Shown piece by piece: positions 43,438 through 54,515 of a DNA stretch of 64,000 nucleotides (position 1 is its first letter; each line of letters opens with the position of its first letter). The position numbers and the translations under genes were made by a program. The notes under the pieces were generated by a model. That model worked only from the letters and a program-made list of their open reading frames with translations. It made no database searches and had not been told where the DNA came from. Source of the stretch: Helicoverpa zea (lineage: Eukaryota > Arthropoda > Insecta > Lepidoptera > Noctuidae); contig NC_061466.1 of NCBI RefSeq assembly GCF_022581195.2, positions 5,890,001-5,954,000 on the forward strand. Direction: 5' to 3'.

Positions 43438-46374
43438 AGGCTATTATAAGTTGGGTATATATAAAGTAAAGGGTAGCCCCAACATAACTGCATAGTCATC
43501 ACTCATATAAGAAAAGGATTTTTGGATAAAATTCTGTTTTTTAACCAAACATCTACAGAAAATTCCTACTTTCATATTAATTTACGTGAGTTGCAAAATA
43601 ATTCGTCATAGCTTTTTCAACGAAATATGTGAGAGAGAAATTTTGGTGTCCTTGCTGAAATCAGTAGATTTTTCACCCGCCATACGTATTTTCAGTGCGC
43701 TCGTTTTATCAATATGGTGACATTTTTACTTGCATTACCAATTTTTTGCTATTATGTTTGGGGCCAGTGCTACTAATAAAATCTCTTCATCATTAATATT
43801 ACCTACCCTACAATAATCTTCCCACATTTTCCGCTCCACTCATATTAACTTATTATCTTTTATGTCATTATTCTCGTTTGTAATATGATCTTAATGAAAT
43901 AACCTACCTTCATAAGACCAAAGTTCTCACGAGCAAGGCTAAATTAATTTACTTTTTCGTACACTTCAAAGTAATATAAAAGAAATGTCAGGAAACTTGT
44001 GCAAGATGTTTTAGCTGAATTATTCAGTATCTATTATTAGTTTATTGAGTTCTTGTTCGAGAGAAAAGTCCTTGGAATTTATTTTAAGAAAGCTTGCTTT
44101 GGATTCAAGGTGCATTTTCAATGTTTATTTTTCACTTTAGAAACGAGCAGCGAGCAGTAGGTTTTATTCGTTATTTATACATGCAACCTTTAAAATTGTT
44201 TTTTTTTTTTTATTATTTAGTGAGTCTAATAACAGTACTTGGCACACATGTATTTGACATGTATTAGGTTTACAAATCTGAGTATATTGCAAATCTTGTG
44301 AAATGCTTAATATAAACTTCACTACCTTTTCATAAACCTACTCCATATTTTATGCAAAAGAAGTTTAGTTTACGATGTACCTACTAAGCCAAGCCTAGTC
44401 CTCATATCGATAAACGATTTATATCGAGCTTACCTTATCGATACCAAACATATGCTGCCCCGTCACTTTGCGTAAACTTATGCTAAGGTACCCGTAGTTT
44501 TCTTTCCAATTTTCTTATCCTTGTCGACGATATTGGCGTGCCTCAATGCTGACATACAAGCCATATTCATCACTAACGTGTGAACATTAGAGTTCAAATT
44601 AGATTATATGTCTAAAGGGACAGGTAAATAGTACATAATTTATTGCGATGATCCGTTCTTAGGAGCTTGATAAGGTCTGTTTGTCTTCACATATATGTAG
44701 ATATCAAACATGCGTGTTCTACGGTAAACAAAATATCTGTGATATAATTGACTTAAAATTAAGCTACAAAGTTTTCTATAACTTGACAAAATAAAATTTA
44801 TAAAACATTTACACACACATATTTAGTCTCAGTCTTTAAGTAATTAAAAACTCCGGGTTTTTCATCCCGGACCTGTAACGGGTAATAATTATATCCGTAA
44901 ACAGACGACCGTTGTGCAGTTAACAATAGCAAAAACAGAACGTTATTGTTTTAATTATGTTTTTAAAACATATTCTAGACTATATGCGTGCACATACTCA
45001 TAAAATTATAACAATAATAGTTTAGTTTTTAATGTTAACAACTTTAACCCTATTTTATATAATACCATTGTTACTATTATCACGCGTTTCTGTTCGATTA
45101 TTTTTTAAATGACCCCTATTAAAATAAAAAAATAAAATTAACTAGCCAGCTAGCTAGCTGGCAAGCTTTGTAGTTGATTTGTTTAAGTGCATAACGTAAT
45201 TTTCTTTGATATTCATGTTAGTGAATAATCTTCTAATATTGGTTTTGCCAATGACATATTTGATATTTGCAGACCAATCACAAAATACAGTTTACTCAGA
45301 TAAGCTAGACTATTTCTGATATGCCAATTTACTTCGATATTCTAAATGAACCTAAAAATATTTTCTCTGAGTTTGGGTGGTAAGGAAAATAGACAATGGC
45401 ATACTGGTGACTCATATTGAGAAAAACAATGATGTTAGAAAACCTATACATGCAATGTGCTCAAGAAACATTAACAACAAAAAGTGTATGAATGATGTCA
45501 GTCACTTGTTTAGCTCTTAATGACATTAGTGTGTAAATTACTTAGAAGAACAAATGAATGTAAAAAATTATAAAAGGTACCTAATCTAAAAAGACACGTT
45601 TCTCTTTTTGTGTATGTTAGAGTTAAGCTGATAATTAGATTTGCATCGAATTATGTAATTAAATAATAACAAATGTACCCCGTCCGTCACTTTTGCGATA
45701 GTTTTCTTACCTATTAAAGCGTAAACTTACATTTTTAAAACTAAATTTAGGCTTAAAACACGTGGAAAGTGCACGAGTTGTCTCTTCTGTAACAGTTCAT
45801 AGAACTTGACAATTAAATCGTGTAAACACCGACTTCATTACACAAGAATCATTCCTGGAATCAGTTCTATAGTTGTTTCTAGACGGATCAACCCACATTG
45901 AGCAAGCGTGGTGATTAATGCTCAATCCTTCTCTGTACAAAGGCCTGTGGCAAAAAAAGTTCATGATTATGATCGATAGAAAATGTTACGTTTTAAGTTG
46001 TCAACTTACCGTTTTGGAGACAAAATATACCAACAACGAGCGTTGGCACAATACTACACGGATCAATAAAAAAAAAAAAATAATAATTAAGTAAGTAAGT
46101 ACGCCACAAAAGTGACAACACTATTGGCTACTTTATTCACTGAATTTGTATAAAAGTCTATTGAGAGTCAAATGGTCACAAAGTAAGACAAATTGCTATG
46201 GACCGCGTTGGTTGACAGCTAAACCTGACAAATAAAGATAAATATTCCACTTTGGAGCTTAAACGTGACTACAAAAAGTTACCACGGATTCTGTCATAGT
46301 AATGTGGATGAATTGGAAAAAGTTAAAGAGCTTTATGGGTAGAATTCATGCCATAGATAGCAACAAAAGTCATC
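43438..46374. other. no gene recognised
   Basis: AT-rich. A small palindrome 'gccagctagctagctggc' lies at about 45146-45163. Nothing else seen. Confidence 0.5.
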
Positions 46375-46628
46375 ATTTCCCGAGCCTTTTCCCAACTATG
46401 TTGGGGTCGGCTTCCAGTCTAATCGGATTCAGCTGAGTACCAGAGCTTTACAAGGCGCGACTGCCTATCTGACCACCTCAACACAGTTACCCGGGCAACC
46501 CGATACCTCCTGGTTAGACTGGCGTCAAACTTACTGGCTTCTGACTACCCGTAACAACTGCCAAGGATATTCAAAGACTGCCGGGACCTACAGTTTAACG
46601 TGCCATCCGAAACACAATCATTGGTGTC
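46375..46628 (+). repeat. ~250-bp interspersed repeat, + copy ('ccaactatgttggggtcggc' family)
   Basis: 'cgagccttttcccaactatg' to 'gggacctacagtttaacgtg' and 'ccatccgaaacacaatcatt'. It is collinear with 35375-35622 with scattered substitutions, so the copies are of moderate age. Confidence 0.82.
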
Positions 46629-47523
46629 CATAGTGATTCTACTTAGAAGGTACAAAAAAAAAAGATTAATGTCATATTTTCATCAAGGGAATATTTACCC
46701 ATCTAGACTTTTTTTACCAGGTTTTAAGCCTAATCTATCGAAAGGAGTCGATTCTGTCTTAGTGTACGTATTATTACGTATGCTTTCCAGGCAGAAGTAC
46801 GACAAACAGTTATACAATTTTCATAACAATGACAAGTTCTAACTTTAACAATTGTAAACTAAAGTTATAATACTTGTTCTGAAGTAGTTTTCAGTAGTGT
46901 TATTTCAAAATTTCTTCAAGTTTTAGCAAGCATATTGTATTGATTACGGTTTAGCTGTCTTTCGTTTAATTGCCACAATCGTTATAATACCACTTCTGAT
47001 GCTACTTTTTCTTCCAACCTGACGTATGTACACCCACGTGATAATGGTTAACAATAGTTTGGAAGAGAATATGGTGATCTGCATAAAACCTCGGCTCACA
47101 ATAGCATGACATTAATTGCCAATTAATGTATCGAGTAGACATTCCAAGCCAAACCAGTGATTCAACATATCTGTGTATACCCGGCCTATAAACAGATCAG
47201 TGTTATTTCGGTGCTCAGTCAATTAATGTACACTATGCATAATAATCTATTGTTAGAACATCAACCTATTAAATCCTGTTGATTGACGGCTGAACACTTT
47301 ATAGGCTAGGTACTTAATCTTCGATACGATTGTTATATTTGAGTTAACGCTGTTAATAGAAGCTTTTTTGACAGAAAATTAGAAAAGTAATTTAGTCATA
47401 AAGTTTGCTTTGACATTAAAACATATCAATATTGCCATGAATATTCAAAAGCAAAGGGTATGAAAACAATAAATAACAACATACGAGAAGTAACCTTTTA
47501 CAGCCCACGCGAAGACGTAGGCG
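46629..47523. other. no gene recognised
   Basis: AT-rich sequence between a repeat copy and the second foldback MITE; no structure seen. Confidence 0.5.
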
Positions 47524-47756
47524 CTATAGTTCGGCCATTCAGAGAATGCGTTCCTGACACGTCGCGATTGAACTGACGACGTAACTTTGCAATGGCGTTG
47601 CAGTTACGATAAAAATATTTTTGCTGGTTGTTTACCGTTTTAACAATTGAGGAGCATTAAAACAACATTATTATATCAATAATCAATGAATGTTATTACG
47701 TCGTCAGTTCAATCGCGACGTGTCAGGAACGCATTCTCTGAATGGCCGAACTATAG
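47524..47756 (-). mobile_element. 233-bp foldback MITE, copy 2 (centre inverted relative to copy 1)
   Basis: Same 63-bp ends as 43205-43437. The centre reads 'ttgcaatggcgttgcagtta' and 'caattgaggagcattaaaac', the reverse complement of copy 1, with only about two differences seen (near 'gaatgttattacgtcg'). Such similarity indicates recent transposition or conversion. Confidence 0.92.
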
Positions 47757-49337
47757 AACATGTCAATTTGTAAAATAGGCAGCCTTCAATGCTACCTCAA
47801 ATTCCCTTGGGACGTCACAAAACTGGGCAGTTTAACATTGACGCAAACACAGTACCTAGTAGCTATCAATTGATCTGTTCCAAGAAATTCTTTGGTCTCG
47901 AATACTTTGGATATAATCTTGTATAACACAATGTACAACAAGTTCTTGGTACTATAAGGTTTCAAACCAGTTCGCATACTTTTAAAATAGAATTATCTCA
48001 CCCTTTTTGCACGATAGCAGTGCCCGGCTCTGGACAAAAACAAAACGCAACTTTGTAGTATTCACACGCAGCAACCAGCTAACATTAATATCAAATGGTA
48101 TACCGATAAACTAACATATGTATAATTGAGCAAGGCGGACCAAGAAGAAATTGCTCCCGATGGGTTCCAAGTTACATGTATCCAACTACATAAAATCGAT
48201 TTTATCAAGTACCTATAGGTAGCTTTTCGCTTCTTAATGCATAATATTAATATTGATTGACCAATTAGTTTTACACGAATGAATACGTCCTTAGTTGTAT
48301 TATAATGCCACTGAAATTATGATTGTCACGACCTGAACTATTTAGTTTCCAATTATAATTTACTGCACTATTTTATTTAAGCTATGCATTTTGATATTGC
48401 TTGGATATTTCCTCACCCATATTTTTGAAAGGAAAAAGCGTTTAAAACATTATTCTGAGTAATGCTACAATTCAATCTGGGAAGTGCAAGGTAGGAAAAT
48501 TTTAGCGCACTTTAGTTTTATGAAGACTTGAGGTCGTGGTGGCTAAGGTTTACGATCTATTTTTATTGCGTACATGTGCACTTTCTATTGTGGTGAAAAC
48601 AACCAAGCAAACGTTTTCCTCTTGCAAGAGAAACATCATATCAGCATAGAAATCCAAGGAATACCAAAATATTCTTTAACGGTCAGCAGTGTGATTCTAT
48701 AAGACTTCACTCTAAACTTCGCATCTGAGTCCGCCGTGAGTTACTACTCTAGCGCTACTCTTGCGAGTTGAAGTAAATTAAACTCGAGATTTTGACAGAT
48801 AAAGTATGAGATGTCTTTTAGAACGTTTTGAACCGAATGTGAAGTGAGAGTGAATAGCGAAGTGAAATGCGAAGTGAAATAAGATTTACGACGTACAGGT
48901 AAACGCTAGCAGGGATATGAGATATAATAGTAATTGTGTCGATGTAGTTCTAAAAATCCTGAAAACAACTTAATACCTTCCACCCTACCAATGACAAAGA
49001 AAGCTTCAAGTCTGTTTTTACTTTATTTAGGACAACACATAAAAGAACCCTTTTTATCAGGCACATTATTATGGAGTATAAAGTCTTAGTATCGTGTTAC
49101 AAATTTTACGGCAAACCTCTATCGTGAGGACACTAGTTTTACTTTATATTGTCTTCGTAAAAACGATAATGTTGATGTGTCGTTTGTTCCTGCTCTTTAC
49201 GAGTCCCTAGGGATGGTTTATTTCGTCAAAACATGAGAAAATAACAAAAGTTGCCAAGGTTAAATCAGTATATAAGAAATAATGCGTCATCATAGGCTTT
49301 TCCCGTGAGTATTTTGATGTGCCAAAATATTTGAGTA
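47757..49337. other. no gene recognised
   Basis: AT-rich. A short purine-rich patch with repeated 'gaagtga' motifs is at 48838-48882. Nothing else seen. Confidence 0.45.
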
Positions 49338-49567
49338 TTAACCCATTGCGTGTCGAAGCGCAGATATGCGCGCGACAGTTGATTTTCCATTGTTTTATAT
49401 TTAGGAATCTTTCTCTAATAATCTGCTTGTGTGTTGCTAAATATATAACTCCAACAGTACCATAGTTTGTATTTCATAAAAGGGGAGACATCAGGTGCAC
49501 GAAAACATGAGTACCTATCCCATAACTTAGCAAGATTATCTATCGTTACAAAGTGTCTATGGGTTAA
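49338..49567. mobile_element. possible piggyBac-type MITE (TTAA-flanked)
   Basis: Begins TTAACCCAT (49338) and ends ATGGGTTAA (49567), the short CCC/GGG ends and TTAA target of piggyBac-type elements, with a subterminal 'gcgtgtcgaagcgcagatat'. The inverted repeat beyond CCCAT is poor, so this may be coincidence. Confidence 0.45.
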
Positions 49568-51253
49568 TACTGAAGCTTCCCAAAACCATTAAGTGAGTAG
49601 TCGAAAGCGCAATCACTTCAATGAGAATACCGCACCCTATTCCGGACCGAAACCACTTCGGTTTTATTGAGTAACTCGCTTTTAATGGTATTCTACAGAT
49701 GTAGCTGTATGTTATCATGTAATGTGTTAATCCAAGTGATTCTTAAAAGAAACAAAGTGTTTCCTAAATTATGATGAAGTTATTAACCAAGTTTTCAAAT
49801 ATTTCAAAAAAATTATATAGTTTTAAAATAAAGCATATTTTTATTCTAACTCTCCCATATCGGGCCTGCTGGAAGAGATTTCTCATGAAATAAGCTATGC
49901 TTTTAAACTATATGTTCTATTTTTCTTCTTGACTGTATACTGTGTGTGTAACTATGTATGTGCATAAACGATTAAATAAATAAACATAGTTACCATTCCA
50001 AGCTTCTTGAAGCTCTAAGGACCATTAGATAAACTATATTAAAATAATCAACCAAATATCAATCACCTGAAAGCAGTTAGTTGTCTACACTATCTAAGCT
50101 AATGTGAATAACGAGTAAGGAAAACAGCTTTCATATACAAAACCTATATGCAGTGAGAAGAATAAGGTTTTTTTTTATTTTAGAAATAGTTAGGTTAAGT
50201 TGACATGCTCGTAGCTCGTGAAACGGTCATTAACCTACAGCGGTAAGTGCATTGCCTTTTAATGCTGAACATAAATGTTCTTTTTTTATATTCTTATCGA
50301 ACTACGAATAAAATGGCCTAGTTTAAGCGATAATGTCTAGCCTAGAAAATACCTTATACTGGGGTAAATTTTCCTTAAAAATAAAGCCTTTTTACAAGAA
50401 AATATTCTCGGGATTTCAGCAAGTTTTTATGCCTTGTCCACACAAAAAATAAGTCTTCTTTTATTATATTTTCCTCTCATCGTTAGTTCGTCAACAAATA
50501 TGAATAGGCGTCAAATTCTTTATGACCACTTTTTGTTCAAGTTTTACGGCACTATTCTTAAATAAAATAATTATTAAAAAGTTACAATCATTACCGAAAG
50601 TTAGAAGTTGAAAATCTTTGCAATTCCAAATAATATTTTGACCGTGATATCATCCGCTCGTATAAAATTTGTGTCATAAAAATCGCTGAAGATTCAGAAC
50701 GCAGAAGATTTAGTATCGCCACGTGTCTTTAATTTCGCAAAACCTTTAGCTAACCGTGCTAAGTTTGAGTTGAAACTTCTACCATTTATAGTATCTGGGA
50801 TTTCATGACGAGAAACTTACTGACCTCCATTAGCATAGTCAGAGCTCATTAATATAATATTTTGACTACCTGATTACTGTAGGGAAAAAAAACTACATTC
50901 GTTTATTAATAACGCACCCGGATATGAAAGCACAAGTTTGTTGCAGTAAACAATATGCAATATGCAGACTAACATCCGCAAAATAAACGTTATCGGCTGA
51001 CCAGCTGGCCATGAGAGCAGTCGTTTGCATTGCTTAATAACAAGATCGTGCAAATTTTGTGCAGCTCACTGATACTGTGGTTCTATTGAAAATACATAAT
51101 ATTATGTGTGGGTTTTAAATATCTGAAATAATAACTTAGAATGTATAGTTTGAATGTAGCTTAAAGGATGTATTTTAATTAAAATCTTTGACCCTACTAT
51201 CCTACCCTATGAATACTTTCATGGTAGTTTTCCTAGAATATGAAGGCACAGTA
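49568..51253. other. no gene recognised; retroelement tail at 49858-49985
   Basis: AT-rich apart from the retroelement 3' tail listed separately. Confidence 0.5.
49858..49985 (+). repeat. 3' tail of a non-LTR retrotransposon, fragment
   Basis: 'cgggcctgctggaagagatt tctcatgaaataagc' leading through a T-rich stretch to 'aactatgtatgtgcataaac' and 'gattaaataaataaac' is a familiar lepidopteran LINE 3' end. A shorter relative, 'ttgggcctgctggtcg', is at 61720-61735. Confidence 0.55.
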
Positions 51254-51371
51254 AAAAAAAACTTTTTTACAAAAAAATATAACCGACTTCCCAAAACACT
51301 AAAAAGCAAAAAAAAAATTTTTTTAGTGTTTTGGGAAGTCGGTTATATTTTTTTGTAAAAAAGTTTTTTAT
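51254..51371. repeat. palindrome with ~50-bp arms
   Basis: 51254-51300 and 51325-51371 are reverse complements: 'aaaatataaccgacttccca aaacact' against 'agtgttttgggaagtcggtt atattttt'. The centre is A/T-rich and extends the stem. It marks a head-to-head junction of two 'aaccgacttccc' repeat ends. Confidence 0.9.
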
Positions 51372-52295
51372 TTTGAGCTTTTCAGTGAAACGAATAGTTC
51401 ACTATCCACATAACTGGAAAGTTCTCATTGATACGAAGAATATAAGCTCAAACACGAGGTAGTTTTCATTTTCAGTTATCGAGCTCCCTCGACCTTCTCT
51501 GGTCTCCATCATCAGGTCAGCTCCAAACCTTCACTGATGCAAAGGTCTCGTCAATACGAATAATACAAGCTGTTGATTTGCATCCGTGCCATATTCAAGG
51601 AGGTAATTATGCTAATGATTCTCGACACAAATCAATAAAAAAATTGGTACGTAATTTTTTTTCTTTAATTTTTTTTCCGAATTCCGTAAATGTTATCTAG
51701 CCTTATTTAAAATTGGCGCGTATGTTACTGGCCTTAAAATCGTGCTGCGCCCTCACACAAACGCAAACACAAAGCATACGCAATGTTCATTCATAAATTT
51801 CATTCATAAAATTGGATTACTTCTGAAATACTACGACATTACAATGACAAAAAAGCAGTGCATATTAGTTATTTCCCATCTACTGTAATTCCATTCGATT
51901 ATTTACGTATTGTATGTCCTCCTCCTGAACTATGGCACAAATGCAAATCAACACCTTGTATAAGTTTACAGACTCAGATGTCGAGTTCCCTCGACCTTCT
52001 CTGGTCTCCATCATCAGGTCAGCTCCAAACCTTCACTGTTGAATAGTGCTATCAGGCATACATATGAGTGTCAAGGTTGAACCCTATGTATGCTTACAAC
52101 TTTCGAAAGTTGCCCTCGGTTTCTCAGGGTTTCCATCATCAGATCCTGACCTGATGACTATGGGACCAACTGGCAGCTATTCCGCGTCGAACAAAAAAAG
52201 GATCACGTAAATCGGTCTATAAACCTCGGAGTGATCAACAAAAAAAAAACATACCGGCCGAATTGAGAACCTCCTCCTTTTTGGGAAGTTGGTTA
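51372..52295. repeat. composite repeat with a 58-bp direct repeat 502 bp apart
   Basis: 51479-51536 (tcgagctccctcgaccttct ... caaaccttcactg) recurs at 51981-52038 with one difference, and a third, diverged piece (ggtttccatcatcagatcct) is at about 52128. It closes with 'gagaacctcctcctttttgg gaagttggtta' (52264-52294), the inverse of the 40040-40085 repeat end, so the whole is probably one element of that family. Confidence 0.6.
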
Positions 52296-52874
52296 AAAAT
52301 AAAATAGAATGAAATTTTTTGGTAAAAAAAAAATAACTTTAATCAGTTTTCTCAATTACAAATCTACTTAAAAAGAATTGCTGCACAAACATTAATTTAG
52401 AATTTGTTTACACAAACCAGGACGCAGTCTAGCAATCCAAAACTTCAGCCGATGACCTTTCAAAAACTCTTCGTTAAATCTTGATGAAATTCCAAACAAT
52501 GATAAGTATTCAACCTCATTGAGAGTCAACACAAACATCGGTTACCGGTTATTGGAGAAACTTAATTGAAAATTATAAAGTTTTCATAATTGTCCATTAA
52601 CCCTTTAAAGCTCAAAAAAAATATTGAATATATTTATTATTATTTTTTCATTTATTGTTTATTTAGATCTTACAAGTGCTCAAAAAAATGAAAATAAAAA
52701 TCTGGTATACATATATATCCAAATATAGTATGTTGTAAATGTGCTACATTGCGAGACACAAGAACATGTACAGGTTGAAATCAGTGTTGTATTTTTACAA
52801 CAGTGCCCACGTTACAGAATAAAATATAGATATAAATGAAAAACAAAATATATTAAAAAACATATTTATTATAA

Positions 52875-54010
52875 CAGTTTATTTTGGGAACTAAACACAA
52901 ACGTTGTTCACATTTTGAACAGGGGTATTTGAATACCCAGTTTTGCAGTATTTGCACCTACCTCGCTGTACAAAAACTGGAAAATGGCCAATTTTATCAA
53001 ATCTTACAGCATCTGTAGGTCTAGACACAGTAGGCCCCATTTCTTGGGGTTTTTTGGCAAGTACTGTCGTCTATTTCCTGCTCTAGTGCCTTTGTAAGGG
53101 ACCATAATTTCATCTATGCTGTAGCTTCCTTCTTCTTCTAGTCGTAAACAATATTAGTCCTTACTTTTTCTAATATCGACCGAACCTTAAAATAACGATC
53201 GTTATTCAGATCCGAATTATCCACGAAATGCAAATATTTTATCATTAGCTTATACTTTTTTAGACTCATCACATCAGCGACAGGAGGGTATCTGAAATCA
53301 TTACCTACTCCAGTAGTCTCGATATGACGGCATTCTTACAATACCCATCATAATTGTGATAGCTAGAAAATCACGCACATCATGTCTGTAACGTTTATAG
53401 ATTTACCTTCTTTGCTTTGCACAGAATATAAATTGGTGTGCTGCGTAATATAATCTATTATATCTTCAGAAAAAAAAAATAAGAAAATAGTCTAACGGAG
53501 ATTCTGTTGCGGTACTACTAGTGCTATATAAGATCAGGCATATCAAACTCTGCTGAGTATTTGAATTTCCCACGCTGCCACTTGAAACTAAGAAGAGGTC
53601 TCTTGTACTATTTTACTCTTTTAGCTACAACTCTTGGTTAATGGAGTATTAAGTGGTGATAAAATTGACGAAACTAAATTTAAATTTGGGAGCGGATTGG
53701 GTGGTGTGTCCGAAGGAAAAATACTACGTATTACTGGAGTCAGTGGAACCGTATCTTCATCAGATAATGTCGTAAAGGTTTCTTCTTGCACTGGACTATC
53801 AAGAATAAGATCCAAGTTTTTTAAAGACGAATGAAGGGACCTTGGTTCGAGCTGAAGTCAGAAGATACATCGTCTTAACGTTCGGTGATGTTTTGAATAA
53901 TAACTTCGTCTTCAAACGAAGAGCTATCAGCAGACGAGGCCGCTTCTGGAACCAAAGCTAAAATTTGTCTTGCTCTCTGCCATTTTAAGCCTCCCTGGTA
54001 CTAAACAAAA
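52875..54010 (-). pseudogene. piggyBac-like transposase pseudogene
   Basis: - strand pieces in order: an acidic N-terminal part (about 54000-53870; LVPEAASSADSSSFEDE) ending in a stop; a Pro/Ser-rich open segment (53815-53621); a RGKFKYSAEFDMPDL-like piece near 53575-53525; YPPVADVMSLKKYKLMIKYL then HFVDNSDLNNDRYFKVRSIL (about 53295-53160), typical of the transposase N-terminal core; and YSIDEIMVPYKG with YLPKNPKKWG (about 53120-53040), which carries a catalytic-domain Asp. It then jumps directly to the C-terminal Cys-rich tail RPTDAVRFDKIGHFPVF and GRCKYCKTG (about 53028-52930). The rest of the catalytic core is missing, so it cannot be active. Confidence 0.8.
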
Positions 54011-54479
54011 AGAAAAACAAACATGCAGCAATCACCAACACCATACATAAGTTAACACAAGTTTTAGTAAAAAACGAGCATATTAGTAATAGCGATATTC
54101 ATTCATTATTTAGTAATCTAGCTTAGTCGTACATTAGCAAACTTTCAGAACAGTCAATATAAAAACATAATACCGTCAACTCCCATAAATGTAAAAAAAA
54201 CACAAAACCCATACAAAGAAAATTATAATTATTCAGTGTTAGTAAAAGCGCGACGTGGCACCCGTGCAACGTACGAAATTAAAAGTACTTATGCTAAAGC
54301 TTCGCAGTGTCGCAAATGTGCAACGTCGGTAAATACGTGCTTATATTTCATAGTAGAATATGAATTTGACTTTGGCGTTATATGACACAATTGTAAACAC
54401 TCATAAACAATAATATTTCAAATAATAGTTGTCAATAAATGCATAAAAACTATTTATATTTATTAAAACTCACCGGTCG

Positions 54480-54515
54480 GCCACGAGCGCAATGTCGACG
54501 CGACGCCATTTTGGT
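54480..54515 (-). pseudogene. candidate first coding exon of the piggyBac-like transposase
   Basis: Reads MASRRHCARGRP from an ATG on the - strand and ends at a GTGAG donor (ctcac on the + strand, about 54469-54479). An acceptor (tttttgtttag) about 470 nt further along, near 54001-54015, joins in phase 0 to the acidic segment. An intron here would match the spliced structure of some piggyBac genes, but the region could equally be untranslated. Confidence 0.4.
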
